Shown here: positions 30,502 through 37,862 of the stretch, piece by piece
Numbering within the stretch: the stretch's first letter is position 1
Layout: every line of letters starts with the position of its first letter
From: Propionibacteriaceae bacterium
GTDB lineage: Bacteria > Actinomycetota > Actinomycetes > Propionibacteriales > Propionibacteriaceae
Assembly: GCA_031266665.1 (NCBI GenBank)
Contig: JAISAO010000046.1
Span: forward strand, 1-55,011
Length of the DNA: 55,011 bases
Direction of reading: 5' to 3'
Notes under the pieces: model-generated
The model's input: the letters and a program-made list of their open reading frames with translations, nothing else
Databases searched by the model: none
Told to the model about the DNA's origin: nothing
Translations under genes and position numbers: made by a program

Positions 30502-31965
30502 TCAGAGGATGGCGCCGGGGCGGTGCGCGGCTCCCTCGGGGTCGGTTCGGACCAGGGCCTCGACCTGGGCCACGACTTGGGCCACCTGGGCGGCGGCGGC
30601 GCCGGTCAGGGCCAGGGGGGCGGTCACGATCTGGGCCAGGTCCGCCGCCGACAGGCCGAGGTCCGGGTCTTGGGCCAGGTCGGCCAACAAAGTGTTGTCG
30701 CCGCCGGTCTGGCGCATGGTCAGGGCGGCCTTGGTGGCGTGGTCCTTGATGAGGCGGTGGGCGGTCTCCCGGCCCAGGCCGCGGCGGACCGCCGCCAACA
30801 TGATCTTGGTCGTTGTCAGGAAGGGCAGTTGGCGGTTCAACTCGGCCGCGATGACGGCCGGGAAGGCCTCGAAGTCGAGCAGCACCGTCAGGAAGGTCTC
30901 GGCCAGTCCGTCGGCCGCCAGGAAGGCGTCGGGCAGGGCCACCCGGCGCACCACCGAGCAGGACACGTCGCCCTCGTTCCACTGGTCGCCGGCCAGCTCG
31001 CCCAACATGGCGGCGCAGCCCCGTAGCACCACGGCCAGCCCGTTGACCCGCTCGCAGCTGCGGGGGTTCATCTTGTGGGGCATGGCCGAGGAGCCGACCT
31101 GGCCGGGTTGGAAACCCTCGCTGACCAGCTCGTGGCCGGCCATCAGGCGGATGGTGGTGGCCAGGTTGGAGGGGGCGGCGGCCAGTTGGACCAGGGCCGT
31201 GGCCACCTCGTAGTCGAGCGAGCGGGGGTAGATCTGGCCGGTCGAAGCCAGGACCGACGTGAATCCTAGTTGTCGGATGAGGCGGTCCTCCAGGGCCTGG
31301 AGCTTGGCTTGGTCGCCGCCCAGCAGGTCGAGCATGTCCTGGGCCGTGCCCACCGGCCCCTTGAGGCCGCGGGCCGGGTAGCGGGCGATCAGGGCGTCGA
31401 TCCGGGCCAGGGCCTGCAACAACTCGTCGGCCGCTGTGGCGAAGCGTTTGCCCAGGGTCGTGACCTGGGCGGCGACGTTGTGGCTGCGGCCGGTCAACGG
31501 CTGGTCGCAGTATTGGGCCGCCAACCGGGCCAACTGGGCGGCCAGGGCCAGGCCGCGGGCGCGCATCAACTTGAGGGCGGCGAGGATTTGGGCCTGCTCG
31601 ACGTTCTCGGTCAGGTCGCGCGAGGTCATCCCCTTGTGGATCTGCTGGTGGCCGGCCAAGGCGTTGAAAGCCTCGATCCGGGCCTTGACGTCGTGGCGGG
31701 TGACCCGCTCGCGGGCGGCGATGTCGGCCAGGTCGATGTCTTCCAAGTGGGCGCGGTAGGCGGCGATGACATGATCGGGGTCGTCGCCGCCGAAGCTGAC
31801 GCCGAGGTCGCGCTGGGCCTCCAGCAGCGCCAGCCACAGCCGCCGCTCGGCCGCGATCTTGGCCACCGGCGACCAGATGGCGCGCATCTCACCGGAGGCG
31901 TAGCGGTCGGCCAGGACATTGGGCACTGTGACATCAGGCACAGCGGCGTCGGGCGGGGTGGTCAT
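30502..31965 (-). CDS. purB: Adenylosuccinate lyase
   Basis: A 487-residue lyase of the fumarase/aspartase superfamily. The signature SSAMPHKMNPRSCERV lies in the centre, with TSRDLTENVEQ and RSHNVAAQVTTLGKRF before it. It cleaves SAICAR and adenylosuccinate in purine synthesis. The ATG at 31965 has AAGGAGA upstream; the apparent longer frame beyond it is a decayed fragment of a sugar-binding-protein gene and should not be fused to purB. purD lies 13 kb further on the same strand, and in many actinobacteria the two are adjacent, so the DNA between them looks inserted. Confidence 0.93.
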   Translation of the reverse strand: MTTPPDAAVPDVTVPNVLADRYASGEMRAIWSPVAKIAAERRLWLALLEAQRDLGVSFGGDDPDHVIAAYRAHLEDIDLADIAARERVTRHDVKARIEAFNALAGHQQIHKGMTSRDLTENVEQAQILAALKLMRARGLALAAQLARLAAQYCDQPLTGRSHNVAAQVTTLGKRFATAADELLQALARIDALIARYPARGLKGPVGTAQDMLDLLGGDQAKLQALEDRLIRQLGFTSVLASTGQIYPRSLDYEVATALVQLAAAPSNLATTIRLMAGHELVSEGFQPGQVGSSAMPHKMNPRSCERVNGLAVVLRGCAAMLGELAGDQWNEGDVSCSVVRRVALPDAFLAADGLAETFLTVLLDFEAFPAVIAAELNRQLPFLTTTKIMLAAVRRGLGRETAHRLIKDHATKAALTMRQTGGDNTLLADLAQDPDLGLSAADLAQIVTAPLALTGAAAAQVAQVVAQVEALVRTDPEGAAHRPGAIL

Positions 31966-32011
31966 GCGGCTCTCCTTGGGGCGGGATCTTCTCCCGGGCG
32001 AGACTACTTCA

Positions 32012-32140
32012 GCGTGGTCGGGCACGACCAAGCCGTACTGGTTGGTGGTGTCGGCCCCGGCCTCGTGCTTGGTCGGCCGCCGGCCGTACTCGACCCGTTG
32101 GTCCGTGCGGGTGGGCGTGGCCGGCAAGCCGACCTCCTGG
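32012..32140 (-). pseudogene. Decayed fragment of a sugar-binding-protein gene
   Basis: These ~129 bases align with the reverse complement of 38353-38482 inside the ABC binding-protein gene, about 90% identical by hand alignment (13 mismatches, no gap). The translated piece EAGADTTNQYGLVVPDHA is nearly the same as in the intact gene. It has no start and runs in frame into purB, which explains the oversized purB frame. Confidence 0.85.
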
Positions 32141-32259
32141 GGCGGGGCAGGAGCAGTGGCCGTGATGTTGGAGTACAGTTCCCGCAAGACCAAAGCGGAC
32201 CTGTCGGCGGGCGGGTCGGGATGGCGTTCCGAACACGGTTGGCGGGAAAGAGGTCGGCT

Positions 32260-32559
32260 ATGACCGAGCCGGTGCGTCTGGTGGAGAATCGTTATCGGGC
32301 GGGTGTGGTGGCGCGGCGGTTGGCGGCCGAGGCCGAAGAGGACGTGTTGTCGACGATGTTGGACGGCGTCCAGGCGATTTTCGAGACGCCCGCGTGGATC
32401 AGCCAGCGGGCGGGCCAGGTTATCGAAGAATTATCGGATTTGCGGTGGGACGCCAAGGCGGCGGTCTTGGAGGTGGACGACGTGTTCGCGGGCGCTGTTC
32501 AGAGGCAGCCGGATATGGTCGACCCCGACGCCTGGCAGGCCTTCTGGAGCCGGTGGTGA
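32260..32559 (+). CDS. Small helical partner of the polymorphic toxin
   Basis: A 99-residue helical protein starting MTEPVRLVENRYRAGVVARR, directly before the large toxin gene (10-base gap). Small helical proteins of ~90-100 residues at this place are typical targeting or chaperone partners of LXG/WXG toxins exported by type VII systems. A Trp-rich C-terminus (WQAFWSRW) is notable. No enzymatic motif. GAAAGAGG lies upstream of the ATG. Role inferred from context. Confidence 0.7.
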   Translation: MTEPVRLVENRYRAGVVARRLAAEAEEDVLSTMLDGVQAIFETPAWISQRAGQVIEELSDLRWDAKAAVLEVDDVFAGAVQRQPDMVDPDAWQAFWSRW

Positions 32560-32569
32560 GGGTGGGGCC

Positions 32570-34450
32570 ATGGCGGAGCAGTTGATTAATTTGGACGCGA
32601 TGCAAGACATCGTGGACCGGTTGGACCGGGCCTGCGCGGCGGCGCCGGGGGCGGCGGCCCGGTTGTACGACTATTTGGACGAGGTGAATCTGTCGGCTGA
32701 CAGGTTGTCGGGGTGGAGGGAGAACGGCCAGCGCCTGTGGCAGTTGCGGAGGCTGGCCCAGGAGTGCCGGCAACGCTTGGAGCTGGCCCGTCAGATCGCT
32801 GCTTCCAATCCTGGGATGTCGTTGCGCCGGATGGTGCCCGTGGACGAGTCCGTGTTCGTCAACAACGAGGCCCGGCGGGCGGCCGAACTGATCCAGCGCT
32901 ACATAGACAACAGTATGGGCGGCGGGGGCGGGGCGATCCCCAAGGAGTTGTTGGCCTTGTTGGACGCCAACAGCCAAGACATAGGGTTCGCGGTGGCCCT
33001 GCAGACTCGTCTGGGCGCCGGCCCGTTGGCCCGGCTGCTGCTGGGGTTGAACGCGCGCCGCAATGATTTGAGCGTCAACGTCGGGCTGGGGGCCGCCGAG
33101 CAGTCCGCTTTGGACGGGTTCGACACCGACTACGCCCACCTGTTGGACGGTTTGGGGGCGACGTTGAGTCTGGCCGCCCGGGGTATGTCCCCGGATCGGT
33201 TGGCGGTCTTCACCGGCCAGTGGCAGGCGGTCATCCAGGACTCGGCCGCCACCCCTTCGGCGGCGTTGTTGTCGTTGGTGATCGCCCGGGGGTCCTGGCC
33301 GGACGAGTTCCTCAGCGGCGTGGCCACGACCATCTTGTACGACGACGAGAAACCGGACGCCGCCGCCTGGCAGACTCCCGGGGGCACCCCGGTCGTCGAC
33401 CCCCATTTCAACCCGGATTTGGGGTGCAAGCCGCAAGTGGTGGACCCGCTGGCCGGGGTCTTCCAGTCGGCGGCCGACTACAGCCCGGAGTGGATGCTGC
33501 GGTTCTTCCAGGGCAACGGGACCACGCCGGTGGAGTTGCCGGGCTACGACTTCCCCGACGGGCAGCACGTCGATCCTAAGATCGTCCAGAACGACTCCCG
33601 GATCGATTACCTGATGACGGTCCACGGCTTAGACCAGTCCAGCGGTTACTGGTTCGGGCAGGCCGCCCAGACCGCCGCCGTCTGGGACCTGCGGTACGGC
33701 GAGCAGAACGGGCGGTTCGCCCGTGACGTGGCCGACGAGGTGGAGTATTTCGCCCGGCAGCAGGTCGTGTATGACCATTTGTCGTGGTGGGACAAGAACA
33801 AGCACGAGTTCTTGCAGATCATGGGCGGGGTGTTGATGGTGGCGTCCCTGGTCGCCACCGCAGCTGCGGCTCCGGTGGCCATGGCCTTGTTGGGCGCCGC
33901 CGACGCCGCCGTCGGCGTGACCGATTCGGTCATCTACCTCAGCGAGGGCGAGATCCTCCAAGGCCTGCTCGGCCTTGTCGTGTCCCTCGTCCCAGTCGCG
34001 ATCAGCGTCGGCGGCGTCGTCCGCTGGGTGCGTTTGAGCCGCGCCGAGGTCGAAATCATTGAGACGACGGGTGAGGTCGTCCACGACGGCGCCGTCGTCA
34101 CTAAAGCCGACCTTGACGCCTCTCTACCACCGGCCACGACGGAGGCCAGCATAGAGAGGAAGCTTGATGCCTACCTGCTCGACGAGAGTCACCCGGAAGG
34201 TGGACCGAAGGCGAAGTGGTTCAGGCAGGCGCTCGGCTTCACCAGGACGAATATGGACCAATTGGCCCGACAGCTTGTTTTTGATGAGACAAGTGCCACT
34301 GCGGCGGGTGTGACCGAGCATGGCGTCAAGTATAATCAAGTCATTACCATCACGGGGGCCAACGGGAAAATCATCGATGTCGAGTTCATTTGGATCAGGA
34401 ACCATGATGGGGTTGTCAGACTTGTCACCGCTATTCCAACCGATAGATAG
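32570..34450 (+). CDS. Polymorphic toxin with DUF6883-like C-terminal domain
   Basis: A 626-residue protein with a helical N-terminal region (~1-120), a central domain of unknown type, a hydrophobic stretch around residues 415-490 (FLQIMGGVLMVASLVATAAA; GLLGLVVSLVPVAISVGGVV) and a C-terminal ~100-residue toxin domain. That domain (KLDAYLLDESHPEGGPKAKW ... FIWIRNHDGVVRLVTAIP) matches the DUF6883 pattern found at the tips of polymorphic toxins. No signal peptide; the N-terminal helices suggest type VII-like export. It starts at the ATG 32570; an upstream extension in the same frame overlaps the partner gene and is spurious. Three candidate immunity genes follow. Toxin activity is not established here. 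Confidence 0.8.
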   Translation: MAEQLINLDAMQDIVDRLDRACAAAPGAAARLYDYLDEVNLSADRLSGWRENGQRLWQLRRLAQECRQRLELARQIAASNPGMSLRRMVPVDESVFVNNEARRAAELIQRYIDNSMGGGGGAIPKELLALLDANSQDIGFAVALQTRLGAGPLARLLLGLNARRNDLSVNVGLGAAEQSALDGFDTDYAHLLDGLGATLSLAARGMSPDRLAVFTGQWQAVIQDSAATPSAALLSLVIARGSWPDEFLSGVATTILYDDEKPDAAAWQTPGGTPVVDPHFNPDLGCKPQVVDPLAGVFQSAADYSPEWMLRFFQGNGTTPVELPGYDFPDGQHVDPKIVQNDSRIDYLMTVHGLDQSSGYWFGQAAQTAAVWDLRYGEQNGRFARDVADEVEYFARQQVVYDHLSWWDKNKHEFLQIMGGVLMVASLVATAAAAPVAMALLGAADAAVGVTDSVIYLSEGEILQGLLGLVVSLVPVAISVGGVVRWVRLSRAEVEIIETTGEVVHDGAVVTKADLDASLPPATTEASIERKLDAYLLDESHPEGGPKAKWFRQALGFTRTNMDQLARQLVFDETSATAAGVTEHGVKYNQVITITGANGKIIDVEFIWIRNHDGVVRLVTAIPTDR

Positions 34451-34459
34451 GAGCGCCCA

Positions 34460-34678
34460 ATGAGGCAAACTGTATTTTATGAGCTTGACATGGTGCAAGC
34501 CTCCCGGAGGCTTTCCGATGAAATCGACCGGGGATGCGTGGGTACCATCGTTATGGTGCTCGACCCCGGAAAAGCTTATCTTGTCGAGTTTTTCGACTCG
34601 GAACACCACACGATCGGGATCCCCGATGTCCGGCCGTCTGATATCGAGCCATGGCGGGGGAACAAAAAGGCTGGATGA
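34460..34678 (+). CDS. Immunity protein, DUF4926-like, copy 1
   Basis: A 72-residue protein starting nine bases after the toxin stop. The pattern (FYELDMVQASRRLSDEIDRG, GTIVMVLDPGKAYLVEFFD) fits the DUF4926 small beta-barrel family that commonly neutralises neighbouring toxins of this kind. GGAG lies just upstream. A near-identical intact second copy is at 35630-35848, in the duplicated downstream unit. Likely the cognate antidote to the DUF6883-type toxin. Confidence 0.8.
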   Translation: MRQTVFYELDMVQASRRLSDEIDRGCVGTIVMVLDPGKAYLVEFFDSEHHTIGIPDVRPSDIEPWRGNKKAG

Positions 34679-34910
34679 ACTTATCGAATCATCCCGGCTT
34701 CAAGCCGTACTGCGGGACGGTCGACTAGGCCTGGCTCAGCCAATAATCATTAACGAAGGCCAGGCCAGCCGGGTTGTCTTGAATCTTGATGACAGCCCGG
34801 TCACCATAGATGAAATGGTGTCTCAGCTGAGGGAGTGGCGGGACTCCTACTCCGTGCTCGACGAGGTGATCGCCATAAAGGCCGGACGGATCGTGAGAAT
34901 ATGGCCATGA
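34626..34910 (+). CDS. Possible second small immunity-locus protein, start uncertain
   Basis: A frame overlapping the end of the first immunity gene and closing at 34910. From the ATG at 34626 it gives 94 residues; the part that looks real begins about TKRLDELIESSRLQAVLRDG and ends VLDEVIAIKAGRIVRIWP. The start is weak, and a frameshift near the A-rich GGGGGAACAAAAAGG would instead fuse this domain to the first immunity protein. DNA conservation with the second unit shows it is under some constraint, although that copy carries a TAG stop. Family not recognised. Confidence 0.5.
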   Translation: MSGRLISSHGGGTKRLDELIESSRLQAVLRDGRLGLAQPIIINEGQASRVVLNLDDSPVTIDEMVSQLREWRDSYSVLDEVIAIKAGRIVRIWP

Positions 34911-34929
34911 CAAGAACGAAGGGTGAGGC

Positions 34930-35412
34930 ATGTTTGGCTATTTGCTGGATTTGAACTCGGCGCGGACCACGCCGGAGGTTAAGACGGAGCTGCTGAGTCT
35001 CTTGGGCCTCCGGCACCTGTCGGAGGTTTCCGTGCGGTGGCCTGCCATGACGATCAGCGTTAGAGACAGGGAGGGCCTGCATGCGCTGTCCTTGGAAATA
35101 TGCGTGGAGGAGCTCGGCGTCCCGCTGACAACCAGGGTCTACTATTCGGTAGACAATAAAATTGGTGACAACGAATTTGGCCGAGCCAAGGATGCGATGT
35201 TCGCGTCGGCCGCTCAGCTGGTCAACTGGGCGGACGCCGTGGCCGTGTTTTCATTCGAGTCTGGTAGTGTTATCATGCGTTGCCTGGATGGCGTCTTGTA
35301 TCTGTCGGAAGAATGGAAGACGTGGAGGAATCCTGATGTCGCGTCGCAGGTTCCGGGCGAGCCGGTGTTCCGCGCCGAGTTGGACTCTATGACACCGCCC
35401 CCAGCGGCCTAG
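34930..35412 (+). CDS. Candidate immunity protein, SitI3-like
   Basis: A 160-residue protein following the first two immunity-locus frames. The layout (LLDLNSARTTPEVKTELLSL, then LTTRVYYSVDNKIGDNEF, and FESGSVIMRCLDGVLYLSEEW) resembles the SitI3-type immunity family. It has GGGTGAGG upstream of its ATG. A second, broken copy is at 36100-36584. It may protect against the same toxin or a related one; this is a family-level inference of moderate strength. Confidence 0.65.
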   Translation: MFGYLLDLNSARTTPEVKTELLSLLGLRHLSEVSVRWPAMTISVRDREGLHALSLEICVEELGVPLTTRVYYSVDNKIGDNEFGRAKDAMFASAAQLVNWADAVAVFSFESGSVIMRCLDGVLYLSEEWKTWRNPDVASQVPGEPVFRAELDSMTPPPAA

Positions 35413-35509
35413 TGAAACGCGTGTCTTCGTGTCGGTGTGGAGGTGATGGCGGGATGGCTGAAGGACTGGCCGATTCCCGAGTTCGAAGAGGTGATCTTCA
35501 TCTATAATA

Positions 35510-35620
35510 CAAGTCATCATCACGGAGGCCAATGGGAAAATCAGCGATGTCGTGTTCGTGTGGATCAGGAATCATGATAGTGTTGTCAGACTTGTCACCG
35601 CTATTCCAACCAAAAGGTAG
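35510..35620 (+). pseudogene. Orphan tail of a second DUF6883-type toxin
   Basis: The last 36 codons of a toxin C-terminus, ending VVFVWIRNHDSVVRLVTAIP then a stop at 35618-35620. It closely parallels residues at the end of the intact toxin, but with several substitutions. No start or upstream toxin module is attached. It is the usual scar of recombination that replaces toxin tips while leaving older immunity genes behind. Confidence 0.85.
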
Positions 35621-35629
35621 GAGTGACCA

Positions 35630-35848
35630 ATGAGGCAAACAGTATTTCGCGAGCTTGACATGGTGCAAGCCTCCCGGCGGATTTCCGATGAAATCGATCG
35701 GGGATGCGTGGGTACCATCGTGATGGTGCTCGACCCCGGGAAAGATTACATCGTCGAATTCTTCGACGACGATAACTACACTGTCGGGGTCCCCAATGTC
35801 CGGTCGTCCGATATCGAGCCGTGGCGGGGGAACAAAAAGGCTGGATGA
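35630..35848 (+). CDS. Immunity protein, DUF4926-like, copy 2
   Basis: A 72-residue, intact paralogue of the first immunity protein (FRELDMVQASRRISDEIDRG, GTIVMVLDPGKDYIVEFFDD) differing at about a dozen positions. It starts nine bases after the orphan toxin tail, the same spacing as in the first unit, with GGAG upstream. Since its toxin is reduced to a tail, it is an orphan immunity gene that may guard against kin still carrying the lost toxin variant. Confidence 0.8.
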   Translation: MRQTVFRELDMVQASRRISDEIDRGCVGTIVMVLDPGKDYIVEFFDDDNYTVGVPNVRSSDIEPWRGNKKAG

Positions 35849-36080
35849 ACTTATCGAATCATCCCGGCTTCAAGCCGTACTGCGGGACGGTCGACTAGGC
35901 CTGGCTTAGCCAATAATCATTAACGAAGGCCAGGCCAGCCGGGTTGTCTTGAATCTTGATGACAGCCCGGTCACCATAGATGAAATGGTGTCTCAACTTA
36001 GGAAGTGGCGAGACTTCTACTCCGTGCTCGACGAGGTGATCGCTATCAAAGCCGGCCGGATCGTGAGGATATGGCCATGA
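35849..36080 (+). pseudogene. Broken copy of the second immunity-locus frame
   Basis: This DNA is nearly identical to 34679-34910, but the Gln codon CAG of the first copy is TAG here (in GGCTTAGCC, about 35907), stopping the frame. The rest, ending AIKAGRIVRIWP, remains open. Inactivation by a point mutation. Confidence 0.7.
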
Positions 36081-36099
36081 GGATTATGAGGGAGGAAAT

Positions 36100-36584
36100 A
36101 TGTTTGACTATTCTCTGGGACTGAACTCGACGCTAACCACTCTGGAGGTGAAGACGGAGCTTTTGAGCCTCTTGGGCCTTCGGCACTTGTCGGAGGTCTC
36201 CGCGAAGTGGCCCGCCATGACGGTCAGCGTCGACGACAGGGAGAGCCTTAATGCGCTGTCCGTGTAAATGTACGCGGCGGATCTCGGCGTCTCGCTGACG
36301 ACCGAGGTTTACTATTCGGCCAACTATAAAATTGGTGAAGACAAGTTTGGCCGGGCCATGGACGCAACGTTCCTGTCGGCCGCCCAATTGGTCGACCGGG
36401 TGGACGCTGTGGCCGTGTTTCCGCCGATACTGGTAGCGTTGTCAGGCGCCTCCTGGATGACGTCTTGTATTTGTCGGAAGAGTGGGAGACGTGGAGGAAT
36501 CCGATGTCGCGTCGCAGGTTCCGGGTGAGCCGGTTTTTCGCGTCGAGCTGGACTTGATGGCGCCGCCTCCAGCGTTCCGGTGAG
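36100..36584 (+). pseudogene. Broken copy of the SitI3-like immunity gene
   Basis: Starts with a good ribosome site (GGAGGAAAT) and ATG at 36100, and parallels the intact gene at 34930, but a TAA stops it at 36265-36267 after 55 codons. A later frameshift around 36420 disrupts the remainder. The first part (LNSTLTTLEVKTELLSLLGL) leaves no doubt about its origin. Confidence 0.85.
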
Positions 36585-36720
36585 GCGCGCGTCGTCGTGC
36601 CGGAGTCCTCATCAACAACGCGCCGCCAGACAGTTCGCAACGATGACGACTATCGCCCCCGGCCCGGGGACATCTCACCGCGTCCGCCGCCAGCACAGCC
36701 GGGGCGTCTAAACTTGGCCC

Positions 36721-36834
36721 ATGGAGCCGAAGCCGCCAGTGGAGTTGTTTCACGGCAGCAACCTGCTCGTGGACCGCCCCGCCATCCTGCCGCCGGTCCG
36801 AGCCCTCGACTTCAGCGGCGGCGAGGCCGTATGA
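36721..36834 (+). pseudogene. Truncated DUF3990-family N-terminus
   Basis: A 37-codon frame beginning MEPKPPVELFHGSNLLVDRP and reaching RALDFSGG before a stop. DUF3990 proteins start with LYHGSxxxVxxP and continue with DFGxGFYxT; here the sequence ends just at that point. A longer ART-like domain has evidently been lost by deletion. The ATG of the next gene overlaps the stop. Confidence 0.65.
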
Positions 36835-37073
36835 CTGCGACCGACGCCCACACCATGGAGCGTTACGACCGCCACGTCAGTCGGGCGATAGCGGATCGCC
36901 ACGCCTATGACGAGCTGACGGCGCTGCGCCTGTTCATGGGCTCCGAGACCTACCGCATGCTGGCCGACGACGACCTCAAGCTGTGGCACTTCGGCCCGGC
37001 GGCGGTCTTCGACCTGTGGGAGGCCGAACGGGCCACGGGCGACCCCAGGAACTCGCCCTACCTGAGGGCCTGA
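36831..37073 (+). CDS. Small protein of a DUF3990/DUF3791-type locus
   Basis: An 80-residue protein (MTATDAHTMERYDRHVSRAI onward, with SETYRMLADDDLKLWHFGPA) starting in an ATGA overlap with the truncated DUF3990 frame and ending before the DUF3791 gene. Small proteins of this general form often flank DUF3990 and DUF3791 genes, and may form a toxin-antitoxin-like or regulatory unit. I cannot name its family with confidence. With DUF3990 truncated, the module is probably no longer complete. Confidence 0.6.
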   Translation: MTATDAHTMERYDRHVSRAIADRHAYDELTALRLFMGSETYRMLADDDLKLWHFGPAAVFDLWEAERATGDPRNSPYLRA

Positions 37074-37083
37074 GGAGGCTGGG

Positions 37084-37296
37084 ATGAGCCGGGAGTTGGA
37101 CTACTTCATCTTCTTGATCGAGCGTTACGGGCAGGCCCGGGGGCAGACCGGGGCCGAGGTCTTGGCCCGCCTCGACGCCGCCGGGCTGACCCAGTTCGTG
37201 ATCGACATGTACGACCTGTACCACGTCGAGCGGACCGAGAACGCCTTCGCCGACCTCGACGACCTGCTGGCCAACGGCCTCCCCCGCCCCGCCTGA
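37084..37296 (+). CDS. DUF3791-family protein
   Basis: A 70-residue protein matching the DUF3791 pattern: MSRELDYFIFLIERYGQARG, then the GLTQFVIDMYDLYHVE segment that corresponds to the usual YIxxxYDxLH. GAGGAGGCTGGG lies just upstream of the ATG. DUF3791 genes occur beside DUF3990 genes, as here. Molecular function is unknown. Confidence 0.7.
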   Translation: MSRELDYFIFLIERYGQARGQTGAEVLARLDAAGLTQFVIDMYDLYHVERTENAFADLDDLLANGLPRPA

Positions 37297-37309
37297 CCGG
37301 TCGGAAGGA

Positions 37310-37375
37310 CCAGGCCCTGTACCACCCCCGACCAGGAGGGCCAAGCCCTGTACCACCAGCCCGACCAGGAGGACG
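37310..37375 (+). repeat. Two tandem ~34-base repeats
   Basis: The unit GGCCA(A)GCCCTGTACCACC followed by CCGACCAGGAGG occurs twice in a row between the DUF3791 gene and the next small gene. The second copy supplies the AGGAGG ribosome site for the gene at 37377. Confidence 0.7.
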
Positions 37376-37376
37376 A

Positions 37377-37538
37377 ATGACCGTCGATGAACTGATTAGC
37401 GCCGAGGTCGCCCACGCCATCGCCCACGAGGACGACCCGCTGCCGGCAGGCGTGACCGTGACCCGCCCCAACCGGACGGTCCTGCCCGTGAGTCTGGCCG
37501 AGGACGAGTACAAGCTGCTGCAGGAGCGCGCCCAGTGA
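37377..37538 (+). CDS. Small 53-residue protein, antitoxin-like
   Basis: A short frame with a strong ribosome site (AGGAGG, five bases before ATG). The product begins MTVDELISAEVAHAIAHEDD and ends LAEDEYKLLQERAQ. Its acidic N-terminus and short basic middle recall small antitoxins, but no toxin is adjacent and I recognise no family. It is too short for most gene finders. Coding status rests on the ribosome site and codon bias. Confidence 0.5.
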   Translation: MTVDELISAEVAHAIAHEDDPLPAGVTVTRPNRTVLPVSLAEDEYKLLQERAQ

Positions 37539-37557
37539 CCGCCGTGTGAGGCTGTCC

Positions 37558-37601
37558 CACAGCCGTCCGACCGGCGGGATCAGGCCCCCTGCCGCCCGCC
37601 G
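37558..37601 (-). pseudogene. Fragment of the purD 3' end
   Basis: Forty-four bases match the C-terminal codons of purD at 45014-45057 with five mismatches; the translated remnant GGLIPPVGRL parallels EGLIPPVERL, the natural C-terminus. It lies directly upstream of the sugar-operon promoter and has no gene attached. Confidence 0.75.
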
Positions 37602-37602
37602 C

Positions 37603-37660
37603 TTGACTGTGATCACACTGCGACATACACTGGCGGTACTTGATTTACATCGATGTAAAT
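37603..37660 (+). promoter_or_regulatory. Promoter and LacI-type operator of the sugar ABC/glycosidase operon
   Basis: A -35 box TTGACT (37603-37608), 17-base spacer and -10 box TACACT (37626-37631) form a good promoter. An 18-bp perfect palindrome with a central CG, ATTTACATCGATGTAAAT (37643-37660), follows at the start of the transcript, typical of a LacI-family operator blocking elongation or initiation. The LacI-family gene at 43912-45000 is the natural candidate repressor. The untranslated leader is then about 225 bases. Confidence 0.75.
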
Positions 37661-37862
37661 AGCGACACGAGGACGACTCAGATGGCTCTCCTGGTCATAG
37701 ACGGGCAGCGCGCCCGGCCGTCCGCCCCGGCGGCGGACCCGGCCGCCGCCCGCTCGGCGGGGAGGCCAAGGGGCCGCCGCCGTTGTCCAACCGACACAAC
37801 ACCCATACCCAATCACACAACACTTATACACAATACTTATTAAATTAGAAAGGAAGACGTCG

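Larger units (their letters stand above)
34335..36584 (+). repeat. Tandem duplication of the toxin tip-immunity module
   Basis: The segment 34335-35412 (toxin tail plus three immunity frames) is repeated, diverged, at 35503-36584, a period of about 1.17 kb. Parts such as 34679-34790 are almost identical, while the SitI3-like genes have diverged and decayed. Confidence 0.85.

Noticed and set aside
28805..31213. 802-residue plus-strand frame across the nucleotidase and purB
   Set aside because: Antisense to two recognised enzymes and lacking any domain.
31966..32193. N-terminal extension of purB
   Set aside because: The extension is a relic of the sugar-binding-protein gene; a good ribosome site supports the start at 31965.
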